Source: Neptunomonas sp. (GTDB lineage Bacteria > Pseudomonadota > Gammaproteobacteria > Pseudomonadales > Balneatricaceae). From it: a stretch of DNA of 40,806 bases. The notes below the pieces were generated by a model that was not told the DNA's origin, did not search any database, and saw nothing but the letters and a program-made list of their open reading frames with translations. Of this stretch, positions 1 through 7,411 are shown one piece after another. The stretch is taken from the NCBI RefSeq assembly GCF_016744175.1, contig NZ_JADGEV010000036.1:1-40806 (forward strand). The letters run 5' to 3'. Every line of letters begins with the position of its first letter. Within the stretch, counting starts at the first letter, position 1. The translations under genes and the position numbers were made by a program.

Positions 1-909
1 GATACCCGTAATCATACAAAATGCTTCGCCAGCCACCCTAGATACTTCTGGGTCTTCCATGTATTTCAATAATCCAGGAACCCAAAATGGATCCCCGCTA
101 ATACCTGCCCCCATCATCGCAAGTCGTACCGTTTTCTTGTCTTGCACTAGATGCTGTAGCAGGTTTTTCAGCTCATCTGAAGGTAAGACTCGAGCAACAA
201 GCGGCATCGCGCGCGTAGCAAATTCGGTGTTATTGATAGTCTGCTGCTTTAACAGATCAATCGCCAACCTGTTGCCAAGCAAAACTGAGGACCAGTTCGA
301 CCAGAAACTATACATGGCACTAGCACTGCTTTGAAAAGAATTGAGTTCAGCCTGTAAGTCTTTACGACCCAGCTCACCGATTGATCGCAGTGCCCGTGCT
401 ACATGTAGCTCATCCTCCAACGATAGTGCTGCTTGTAATGCCTTTCCCGGATCGATTCGATGTAATGCACATGCGTTAATGCCCAATGCTAAATAAGATG
501 GATCATTGGCATTTAAAAATGATTGTAATAGACCAGACGCGTGCTCGGCCGGATGCCACGCCAACGCCGACACTAGTGCGCGATAGTTTTCCCGGCTAGT
601 TTTTGCTACATCCATGACACAGTTAAGCTTTTCTCCATCCAATGCTGCCACTGCCAACCAAGCAGCAACGAAGACCTCCCCCGGTTCCCCAAAGCTAAGC
701 GCAGCACAAGCGGCTTTCCAACCAGCGTCTCCGGCCACCAGCAACCCATCAAGATGCGCTTCAAGCCTATCATCCAGCTCGGCTAAGTCTTTTAAATCAT
801 AGTGGGGTTCATATACAGCTGCATCACGCTGTAGCCACAAGAAAGCGGCATCTTCTGTATGACGTTCGATAATAACCGGGATGGCTTGTACTGAATTGAG
901 GGTATTCAT
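1..909 (-). CDS. TIGR02270-type HEAT-repeat T6SS-associated protein (partial, C-terminus off window)
   Basis: Reading leftwards from an ATG at 909 the frame stays open to base 1, so at least 303 residues are present and the C-terminus is outside the window. The protein begins MNTLNSVQAIPVIIERH, with many short Ala/Leu-rich helical segments typical of HEAT-like repeats. The last visible part (EDPEVSRVAGEAFCMITG) matches the ending I remember for TIGR02270 family proteins, which are common in T6SS clusters beside DUF2169/DUF4150 genes. Their molecular role is not established. A decayed copy of the 5' end of this gene lies at 2183-2480. The family call is from remembered sequence style, not a search. 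Confidence 0.75.
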   Translation of the reverse strand, partial: MNTLNSVQAIPVIIERHTEDAAFLWLQRDAAVYEPHYDLKDLAELDDRLEAHLDGLLVAGDAGWKAACAALSFGEPGEVFVAAWLAVAALDGEKLNCVMDVAKTSRENYRALVSALAWHPAEHASGLLQSFLNANDPSYLALGINACALHRIDPGKALQAALSLEDELHVARALRSIGELGRKDLQAELNSFQSSASAMYSFWSNWSSVLLGNRLAIDLLKQQTINNTEFATRAMPLVARVLPSDELKNLLQHLVQDKKTVRLAMMGAGISGDPFWVPGLLKYMEDPEVSRVAGEAFCMITGI

Positions 910-1104
910 AGTTACCTATACTCCCTTATAAGTACCCATTAGAGGATCTTCATCATGCGGATAAACCGCCACCACGAGAAGAGATCGAATAAAGCTCACT
1001 GTTAACGCTATTCTAAAAAACCTGAGTACCACTATAAGCCTAACACGCCTTTTATTATGACAAAACAGGCTTGACTTCCTTACTTTTTAAGTAAAGCATG
1101 AAAT

Positions 1105-1139
1105 AGCGCTCTCTCGCTGAGCCATTCAGTGAGAGCGCT
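1105..1139. other. Large inverted repeat in the 910-1340 intergenic region
   Basis: A 9-bp arm (AGCGCTCTC, 1105-1113) plus CTGA (1117-1120) pairs with TCAG (1126-1129) plus GAGAGCGCT (1131-1139), leaving a 5-nt loop and a small asymmetric bulge. A weaker hairpin (TTACTT/AAGTAA) lies just before it, near 1080-1095. No T-run follows on the plus strand, so it is not a clear intrinsic terminator; a regulatory or structural role is possible. I see no gene in the remaining bases between 910 and 1340, which must hold the promoters of the two flanking divergent genes. Confidence 0.5.
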
Positions 1140-1340
1140 CAATATTTGAACGACATAGACAAATTAGCTCAATCAATTAGGGAGCGACCAATGCATCCTT
1201 CCTTGTCCCATTTATCTCTTTATGGGTTAACGCTTTACGAACGATCAAAACTGCGTACTTTTAGGGTGATGCTGATGTCTATCTATGCCTAGGAAAGGCA
1301 GCGTTTATTTTTTACTCATTAGATAATGAAAGGATTAAAA

Positions 1341-2048
1341 ATGGACAACTCAAAAGTAAACGAGATTTGGAATGAAGCAGTAACTGAAGCGAGCAACCGA
1401 TCGAAAGGCAGTTTTAAGAGAGCACTTTGGTACGGAACGAACACTAACAAGGGTGCTCGCAAAGCGATGCGTAATGCCCCAAAAAAAATAATGCTGGGCT
1501 CACTAGATTTTGCTGGGATCGCACCAGGTCTAAGCACAATTATAAGCAGCGCTGCGGATGCAGCAATGACTGCCGGCAAAGAGCACTATAGCGCTCATAT
1601 AAAACCTCTCCGAAAATCAAAACCCACAAGCTCAGATGAAGCAGTTCGTAAACAAGTAAAAAATGCGGTTAAAGATATGAAGTCAAATGCCTTCCAAGTT
1701 ATTGACCGAAATCTAGTAAAACTTAAAGATGCAAGTAAAAAAGTAGCACCATCAATCAGAGACTTAATGGCTGCAGCCCCAAGCACGGTGTATCAAGCAC
1801 CCTTGCCGGGTAGCAATATGCCCGCTGGAATGGGCGGATCCCACAACAGTGAGAAGCAAGCTCAGAAAGCTCACGAAGCGTTACGTCATATCGCAGAAAC
1901 AGAATACTATATTGATAAAGAGATGGGCTTAGTAAAATCATTGCAGCAAGCCTTAGTATCGCTAGAAAAAGACTTGAATACTATGCAAGAAAAAACTCAG
2001 AAAACTCGCAAGGAGACTATGGAGTATATAGAGCTATCTATGGATTAA
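1341..2048 (+). CDS. Hypothetical helical/coiled-coil protein inside the T6SS region
   Basis: This is a 235-residue protein with no family I recognise. The ATG at 1341 is chosen over the in-frame ATG at 1326 because AAAGGA (1329-1334) sits 6 nt upstream of it. The N-terminal half is basic (KGSFKRALWYG, GARKAMRNAPKK), followed by a small-residue hydrophobic stretch (LDFAGIAPGLSTIISSAADAA) and a Lys-rich middle. The last 60 residues form a heptad-like helix (KSLQQALVSLEKDLNTMQEK) suggesting a coiled coil. It is the only plus-strand gene within the T6SS block, lies between an intact and a decayed TIGR02270 gene, and is closed by a terminator. It could be an effector, an immunity protein or an unrelated insertion; nothing in the sequence decides this. 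Confidence 0.75.
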   Translation: MDNSKVNEIWNEAVTEASNRSKGSFKRALWYGTNTNKGARKAMRNAPKKIMLGSLDFAGIAPGLSTIISSAADAAMTAGKEHYSAHIKPLRKSKPTSSDEAVRKQVKNAVKDMKSNAFQVIDRNLVKLKDASKKVAPSIRDLMAAAPSTVYQAPLPGSNMPAGMGGSHNSEKQAQKAHEALRHIAETEYYIDKEMGLVKSLQQALVSLEKDLNTMQEKTQKTRKETMEYIELSMD

Positions 2049-2062
2049 CTTAGTTGTTAATG

Positions 2063-2090
2063 ACGCCCTCTTTCGGGAGGGTGTTCTTAG
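2063..2090 (+). terminator. Hairpin terminator after the 1341-2048 gene
   Basis: ACGCCCTC (2063-2070) pairs with GAGGGTGT (2077-2084), with one G-U pair and a 6-nt loop, 14 bases after the stop codon. The trailing sequence is only moderately T-rich (TCTT), so termination may be partial. Confidence 0.65.
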
Positions 2091-2182
2091 ATAAAAGGCT
2101 GGAGCAAAGATGCCACAACAATTTAGGCTTTAACTTTACGCATAGCCATGGCATATCTTACGACAGTTAGCTTCTCGCATTT

Positions 2183-2480
2183 TGCCAAGCGACGCCCTAG
2201 TGTAAGAAATGAAACACGGTAGTTTTCGCGGTTAGTGTTTACTACATCTGCGACACAGCTGAGCCAGCCCTTCCAAAAATCATTCAAGACCGACACCCAG
2301 CTTTTGAGTCATAATGGGGAGCATATACAGCAGCATTACGTTGCAATCACAAAAAAGCGGTACTTTCTCGGTCACTAATACAAATAAGGTATGGCCGGAA
2401 CTGCATTTAGGGTATTTATAGTTACCAATACCCCCTTGATAAGTCTTCATTCATTGGAGGCTTTGAGCATAGAGAGCCGA
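2183..2480 (-). pseudogene. Decayed duplicate of the TIGR02270 gene 5' end
   Basis: This stretch aligns by eye with about 555-970, the start and upstream region of the intact TIGR02270-type gene. Matching blocks include GTAGTTTTCGCGGTTAGTG against the block at about 583, CATAATGGGGAGCATATACAGC against about 800, and AGGGTATTTATAGTTACC (around 2410) against 900-918, which covers the former start codon. The ATG is now ATA, there is a deletion of roughly 100 bases, and the frame is broken, so no product is expected. The match continuing past the start codon shows that the duplication included the promoter side. Confidence 0.75.
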
Positions 2481-2571
2481 CAAAAATATATTCTTTATTG
2501 CATCAAGGCAAAATTAAAAAAATGATTGGCCCAATAACTTATACACGGCAAATAGCAAGACTCCGTCATTT

Positions 2572-3471
2572 TCAGATTCGTGTCCAGAAGCTGTCACCTC
2601 TTATAAATGCATCGTACGGACCAACAGAATACAATTCTTTTTCGTTTTGAGTTGAAATAAGCTTCAGGCAACTGATGGTATCACCTTCTTCTGATACAAG
2701 GTCACTCTGCAATTTGCCACCTCTCAAGCTATAGACGGCGAAATCAGACGCAATAAAAATTACATTTTGTGTAATCGCAATATCCTGAAAATTGATATCA
2801 GCTTCAACGTTGATATAACTCCATGCATCGATATTGCCAGCGACAACAGCTCCATTGTCACCAACTATATAAAACCGGTCATCTTCGCGACAATAGACAA
2901 CTGAGTTAAGATTGGCATTCGTTGGCGAGCTTTCTCTAGACCAGCGCTCTTCCCGATAGGTCCAAATTTCACCCTGCCAACCAACGGCGCAAAGGACATC
3001 TCCATTACTGGCCATCGACGTGAATCCAATAATGCCTAGTTCGTTCTCACTACTTGGCGCACTGATATTCTCCCACGTTTCACTAGTTTTTCTCCGCATC
3101 ACCAATCTGCCCATGCCACAGACATAAACCTGATTATCAAAAGTGCAAATATGGGTGATCCCAATTTCGTCGGTGTAGTGGGAAAATGATAGACGAACCT
3201 CACCTGGAAAGATCTCACAAATATTGCCAGTGGAATCTACCGCAAATATTTGCATTTCGTCAGTGGCAGAATTGATTATCGATGTCATTCCAATAGCAGT
3301 CCAACCTGCAACTTCATTATAAATCTGCCAATTGTCATTATAATAAACACAAAAGTAAGAATGGGGAGAACCACATTCAAATTTCGCCACCTCTTCCACG
3401 CTAAAAAAAGGTATAAAATTCGTTTTTCCAGCAGTACAACCTGTAAGGAACCTGAACTTGTCTGTATCCAT
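2572..3471 (-). CDS. Beta-propeller-like protein, candidate immunity protein of the adjacent toxin
   Basis: A 299-residue soluble protein without signal peptide or membrane segment. It has repeated short blocks of the pattern hydrophobic strand, Gly/Asp turn, Trp-containing strand (for example GEIWTYREERWSRE, AVVAGNIDAWSYI, VLCAVGWQG), as in WD40/YVTN/BNR-type beta-propellers. The ATG at 3471 lies 17 bases after the stop of the toxin gene, so the two are almost certainly co-transcribed. A small unannotated gene immediately 3' of a T6SS toxin gene is usually its cognate immunity gene. The immunity role is inferred from position; the fold is inferred from repeat periodicity. Confidence 0.65.
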   Translation of the reverse strand: MDTDKFRFLTGCTAGKTNFIPFFSVEEVAKFECGSPHSYFCVYYNDNWQIYNEVAGWTAIGMTSIINSATDEMQIFAVDSTGNICEIFPGEVRLSFSHYTDEIGITHICTFDNQVYVCGMGRLVMRRKTSETWENISAPSSENELGIIGFTSMASNGDVLCAVGWQGEIWTYREERWSRESSPTNANLNSVVYCREDDRFYIVGDNGAVVAGNIDAWSYINVEADINFQDIAITQNVIFIASDFAVYSLRGGKLQSDLVSEEGDTISCLKLISTQNEKELYSVGPYDAFIRGDSFWTRI

Positions 3472-3488
3472 GTAACGTACTCTTTGAT

Positions 3489-4676
3489 TTAGTTTGTTGA
3501 AATAGGAGACGCAGGAGAAAAAGAGTCTAATGCGCTTTTATCGCTTTGCTCTAGTTTTCCATAGCTTGTCCCCCCCGTCCTAGTTGCGTTATGACTGGTT
3601 TTTTTGTTTAACTGATTGTCATCAAACTGGGTATTAAGCTGAGATTCTATGCATTCTTTAGAGCAGTTAGTTTGTGCCTCGCTTACTTCTGCGGAGGCTT
3701 TTATATGGTCTTCTAATGAGGCATCGAATACCGTGTCTCTCCCAACTTTCTTCTTCACTACGCCAGTTGGTGTTTGGCCGGACTTCTGCTCAAGCAGATA
3801 GTTAATGCCATGATGATGCTTACCGTGTGAACCCACAGAGTGCCCCGCCCCTTCTAGACAAATACACAGCATTTTTCCATGTTTATGACCTCCACCCACA
3901 CTCTTAACAGTACTCCAAGGTGGTATATGATGAGGTGTCTGACCGGGGCAACATCCCCTATCACCATCCTTCTCGGCATCAAAGGGGCGTAACTTGCATC
4001 GTCGAGCGCGTAAACACTCAGCATCCTTGTGTTTCTCCGCAACATTGGTCGATGCGATGGCCAACCGGCGTGTTCGCGATTTTTTCTTTTTTTGTGCCGC
4101 ACTCACCCTTTTCCCAATCTTATCTCTGGTAGCTTTGATTGGCATGCCAAGAGAACCGGGGCATGGCTCTGTTACACTTTCACAGGCTGTTTCCTCTGCA
4201 GTTTTTTCCTTTTTACAGGGGTGATCGTTGGCAAGAGCCACGCTATCAACATAAGGCCAAGGAACCGCCTCATTCGCAATCGGGCTTCCATGATTATTCG
4301 TCGTCAGATCAAAGTGTCGATCTACATTTTTCCCTTCAACTTTCACATCCATTGACCATTTAATGAAATAAACTTTCCCTGTATTTTTGCTTGAAATGAC
4401 TCCCTTTTTCGCAGCACAGCCCGCTTCATCACCCGTTGATTTTTTGAAGTATGATTTATTTTTCAGCATCACTTCATCATCAGTGATTTTTACGCTTTTG
4501 CTGCCACCTGAAGTGTCCGACGCCATAGCGGTATTCGGATAAGGCACAGGGATGCCTGGTGGTGTGGCTGGGTTTTCAGGAGGCGTCATGCAAACATCAG
4601 GAAAAGCAGCGATCACTTTTCCTGCGCCGGCTTTACAAGCGATTTCCATACCATTAGCAAACACTTCATTCGCCAT
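3489..4676 (-). CDS. PAAR-like (DUF4150) T6SS effector with C-terminal HNH/EndoVII-type nuclease domain
   Basis: A 395-residue protein. The start is placed at 4676 because GGGAG lies about 7 nt upstream, the ATG shares its A with the preceding gene's stop (TAATG), and the product begins MANEVFANGMEIACKAG as DUF4150 proteins do. Residues 1-150 are the PAAR-like tip domain (VIAAFPDVCMTPP, IPVPYPNTA). A basic linker (190-205) leads to a His/Cys-rich domain at about 240-300: CCPGQTPHHIPPWS, then CICLEG and SHGKHHHGINYLLEQ. This resembles the Tox-HNH-HHH class of predicted HNH/EndoVII toxins. Known biology: such proteins cap VgrG and carry a DNase into the target cell. The final 90 residues match nothing I know. 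The toxin class is recalled, not searched. Confidence 0.85.
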   Translation of the reverse strand: MANEVFANGMEIACKAGAGKVIAAFPDVCMTPPENPATPPGIPVPYPNTAMASDTSGGSKSVKITDDEVMLKNKSYFKKSTGDEAGCAAKKGVISSKNTGKVYFIKWSMDVKVEGKNVDRHFDLTTNNHGSPIANEAVPWPYVDSVALANDHPCKKEKTAEETACESVTEPCPGSLGMPIKATRDKIGKRVSAAQKKKKSRTRRLAIASTNVAEKHKDAECLRARRCKLRPFDAEKDGDRGCCPGQTPHHIPPWSTVKSVGGGHKHGKMLCICLEGAGHSVGSHGKHHHGINYLLEQKSGQTPTGVVKKKVGRDTVFDASLEDHIKASAEVSEAQTNCSKECIESQLNTQFDDNQLNKKTSHNATRTGGTSYGKLEQSDKSALDSFSPASPISTN

Positions 4677-5728
4677 TATTTTCTCCCAACCATTTGCCAA
4701 AACAGAACCATGGAAGAACGCTTGCCGTCATCGCTGCCTAGATGCGCTAAGACGTGATTGCCTTTGCTATATGATTTTTCACATGCCGACTTTAAAACGA
4801 TAACCATCACCATGCCCATAGCTGCGCCTACCTCACCTACACAATCTGACGGGTGCCAAAAATCAAATTCCGTCCGCTTAGTTCGGTCTACCCGGCTGAA
4901 AGCCAAGCTCGCTTCTTTGAAATAGTATTGCTCACCTGAAGTATCTGTAATTTTAAAATCAAGGATGCTTTCATTACAGTTTGCATCATTCAAGGACGCC
5001 TTAATCGCCGTTGTTAGGCCATCCGCCCGCAACGGTTCTTCGGAGTCAATGGTCGATTTCTCAACCCCAAAGCCCAGTCCCATACAAATCAACTGCTTTT
5101 CATCTGAAGCTTTAGGGGCTGTAACCAACACCGCTGCGGCTGCTTCGCCGGGTATAAAGCCATCGGAGTTTTGGCTTGTTAACACCCTATCTTGCTCTTC
5201 ATATACTCTTAGTGCAGGGCCTGTAATGAGGCTGTCCACACCAGCAACTATAATGTGTTCGGCTTTCTCTTTGTAAATCATCTCTCTGGCCTGACGCATT
5301 GCCACCAGCCCACCTACCCGTCCATGCTCGACAACTTTTGAGTCTTTATGAAAACGTATGCCTAGCTCCTCTTGAGTCTCAAAGAACACACGATTGCTCA
5401 AGTTCTCAACTCGCCCAGGGCGCTCCTTCTCAGCTAAACAGATAATGAGTGGCACCTGCTCTAAATCAACTTTGCCCTGCTGCGCGCACTCAATGAGAGC
5501 CTGTGCTAACATTTTTGCTAGTTTTCGTGTACCGCGCCAAGGCTGCTCTAAGGGAACTTCGCATGCTTGAATCCACTCACCGCCAGCATCTATAAACCGA
5601 GTTTCCTGAAAATTATCAATTGATGCCCGGATGGCTGCACATGTGCTTTTAGTATCTAGGCCAACACCTGTGACCATGCCCGTTGCAGTGATAGCCAATG
5701 GTTGCTTGCTTCTCTTAGCATCAGTCAT
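4676..5728 (-). CDS. Ketosynthase/thiolase-fold protein of T6SS effector module, probably non-catalytic
   Basis: 350 residues starting at MTDAKRSKQPLAITATGM. The ATG at 5728 overlaps the end of the DUF2169 gene (ATGACTGA) and follows AAAGGG. The fold is that of beta-ketoacyl synthases: TGMVTGVG near the N-terminus, AEHIIVAGVDSLI mid-protein, and DGFIPGEAAAAVLV after it. The strand preceding the nucleophile region reads VVEHGRVGGLVAMRQA, with no Cys where true ketosynthases have the catalytic Cys of the ACSS-type motif. Homologues of this type occur in T6SS clusters between DUF2169 and DUF4150 genes. A scaffold or accessory role in effector loading is therefore more likely than fatty-acid synthesis. 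Confidence 0.8.
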   Translation of the reverse strand: MTDAKRSKQPLAITATGMVTGVGLDTKSTCAAIRASIDNFQETRFIDAGGEWIQACEVPLEQPWRGTRKLAKMLAQALIECAQQGKVDLEQVPLIICLAEKERPGRVENLSNRVFFETQEELGIRFHKDSKVVEHGRVGGLVAMRQAREMIYKEKAEHIIVAGVDSLITGPALRVYEEQDRVLTSQNSDGFIPGEAAAAVLVTAPKASDEKQLICMGLGFGVEKSTIDSEEPLRADGLTTAIKASLNDANCNESILDFKITDTSGEQYYFKEASLAFSRVDRTKRTEFDFWHPSDCVGEVGAAMGMVMVIVLKSACEKSYSKGNHVLAHLGSDDGKRSSMVLFWQMVGRK

Positions 5729-6839
5729 CGTTATCGCCCTTTGAAGATGCGATATCTGCCAGCGATTTATAGTATGTTTTACCGAGCGTACGAGCACGCC
5801 ACCACGCTCTAGACTTATTACCTACCAATACTTGCGGGATCTCAAACATATTTTTTTTAAGAGGCAAGCTGCAACGCCAAACTATACTAAATACACCTTT
5901 TTCTGGTTCAATCAATAAAGTATCTATAACCGCTTGTTTATGTTCGTCACCTCCTCGCTTGCGAAAGAACACAACCGGCATATCAGCATTAGGGATCCTA
6001 AATGCAGCACTGCCTGATGCCGTAAGGTTCAATAGCTGAACAAGTTCTCCACCTTTAAGGTAATCACACTGCTGGTCTGCTGGGGCTGCTTGAAAGTAAC
6101 GATCATCAAAATCGGCTGGCAGGAATGGGAATACATCATCAATCCATTTTTGATCATAGGTACCGGCATATTGAAGCCGGTCAGCCCACCCCCTGCCAAG
6201 CGGCCCAAATGCCACTGGTTTATAGCTGCCATCAGGATTTTTAATCGCCTTCCCACGCTCTTCAGTATTGGGTAGCGGCGTATTATGAACGAGATCGTTA
6301 GTCAGATTTCGATGAAAACCTCTGCCAACCGGGTTAGGCATATAAGCATCATGCTTACTTGGGTCAGAGTGAAAATTATCCATTCCACCAAATGCAACAT
6401 CATAGGTAATATTCATTTTCACAAACGGATGTGCTTTAGTGATGCTGATGCCACCTCCACCGCCGGTGTACCACAAGCGATTTCCTACCACTTTAATTAC
6501 CTTGCTTATAGTAGATAACTTGAAGCCTGCTTCTACCGAACCGGCAGGTTTTCCATCTGGGGCATAGGCCGAGCCATTAAGTAAAACATCACAACGAGGC
6601 TTGAATGGAGCATATTCAGACTCATACAATGCAGCGGAATACCCCGGTTCACCACTAAACTGGTCTGCTTCAACAAGAGGCTGTTGTTGGTCGGCTAACT
6701 TTGCTTCTTCATTCTGGCTATTACCATCCATAGGCAACTGATAAGTACCCTTGATGACTACCACCAAACTTTCTCGGCCGGCTTTATCCACTCCCATGGT
6801 GTAACTGGCTAGCATTTTTGTTGCGTTAAGAAGCTCCAT
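5721..6839 (-). CDS. DUF2169 T6SS effector adaptor/chaperone
   Basis: 372 residues beginning MELLNATKMLASYTMGVDKAGRESLVVVIKGTYQ, the characteristic DUF2169 opening. Further family marks are DVLLNGSAYAPDG, KMNITYDVAFGG, NPVGRG and FGPLGRGW. Family knowledge: DUF2169 proteins act as adaptors that bind a PAAR/DUF4150-linked effector and load it onto its VgrG; the Agrobacterium Tde2 adaptor belongs to this family. Its place between vgrG and the DUF4150 toxin fits that job. The gene overlaps the downstream ketosynthase-like gene by 8 bases, indicating translational coupling. Confidence 0.9.
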   Translation of the reverse strand: MELLNATKMLASYTMGVDKAGRESLVVVIKGTYQLPMDGNSQNEEAKLADQQQPLVEADQFSGEPGYSAALYESEYAPFKPRCDVLLNGSAYAPDGKPAGSVEAGFKLSTISKVIKVVGNRLWYTGGGGGISITKAHPFVKMNITYDVAFGGMDNFHSDPSKHDAYMPNPVGRGFHRNLTNDLVHNTPLPNTEERGKAIKNPDGSYKPVAFGPLGRGWADRLQYAGTYDQKWIDDVFPFLPADFDDRYFQAAPADQQCDYLKGGELVQLLNLTASGSAAFRIPNADMPVVFFRKRGGDEHKQAVIDTLLIEPEKGVFSIVWRCSLPLKKNMFEIPQVLVGNKSRAWWRARTLGKTYYKSLADIASSKGDNDD

Positions 6840-6886
6840 TTATACCCCACGCTTATACTGTTCCATTGCCTTAAAAGTCACATATG

Positions 6887-7369
6887 TCAGTTCAACTGTA
6901 TTGATCCACCTTTAATACGGTTTGCCCCCGAAGACCGACTAAGTAAGTAAGTACCTCGGATGAGTATTTTCCCGGCACGGGTTAAGGTGATGCTAGCTTT
7001 ACCGCACTTTAAGACAACCTCTTTGGCGGCACTCAATGTAATAGAATCTCCATCCATTTGTACATTTAACGGATCAGACTCTGGTTCTTGCTTAACAGCA
7101 GGTTGGCGGGGTTGTATTCTACCAATAACCAGTGGCCTAGATGCATCGCCTCCCTCAAACAGCAATGCAACTTCACGGCCTATATCATCATTATTTAAAA
7201 TAACGGTTGCTCGGGCAGGCAAGCCAATAGGCGACTGGCTCTCAGGAAAAACAACCAACGGAACACCCGCTTGATCAATACCTGCCAATACTCCAATAAC
7301 AACATCAGACAACCCCGTTTTATCAATGTGTGCTGATGAATCATTTTTACTGGTTATTTTTGTTGTCAT
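6887..7369 (-). CDS. DUF6484-type VgrG-associated protein
   Basis: 160 residues. The start at 7369 (MTTKITSKND) is preferred over the in-frame ATG at 7381 because GGAGA lies about 7 nt upstream of the former only. The core is a small beta-barrel-like domain (DVVIGVLAGIDQAGVPLVVF, ARATVIL, EVALLFEGGDASRPLVIG), as in DUF6484. The C-terminal part (ITLSAAKEVVLKCGKASITLTRAGKI) resembles the terminal beta-helix repeats of the upstream VgrG (ITLTCGKASISMKKDGTI). This suggests it derived from, or packs against, a VgrG tail. It sits between vgrG and the adaptor gene in one apparent operon. A role in assembling the spike-effector complex is inferred from context. Confidence 0.8.
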   Translation of the reverse strand: MTTKITSKNDSSAHIDKTGLSDVVIGVLAGIDQAGVPLVVFPESQSPIGLPARATVILNNDDIGREVALLFEGGDASRPLVIGRIQPRQPAVKQEPESDPLNVQMDGDSITLSAAKEVVLKCGKASITLTRAGKILIRGTYLLSRSSGANRIKGGSIQLN

Positions 7370-7411
7370 AGCCGTCTCCATTAATCAATAAAATGTATAC
7401 CTACCTGATTA

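Noticed and set aside
59-334. Plus-strand open frames within 59-802
   Set aside because: They lie antisense to the TIGR02270-type gene, whose frame is open throughout and whose protein is recognisable.
4676-5728. Fatty-acid biosynthesis ketosynthase (fabF/fabB)
   Set aside because: The catalytic Cys motif is absent and the gene is locked in a T6SS effector operon, so a housekeeping role is unlikely.
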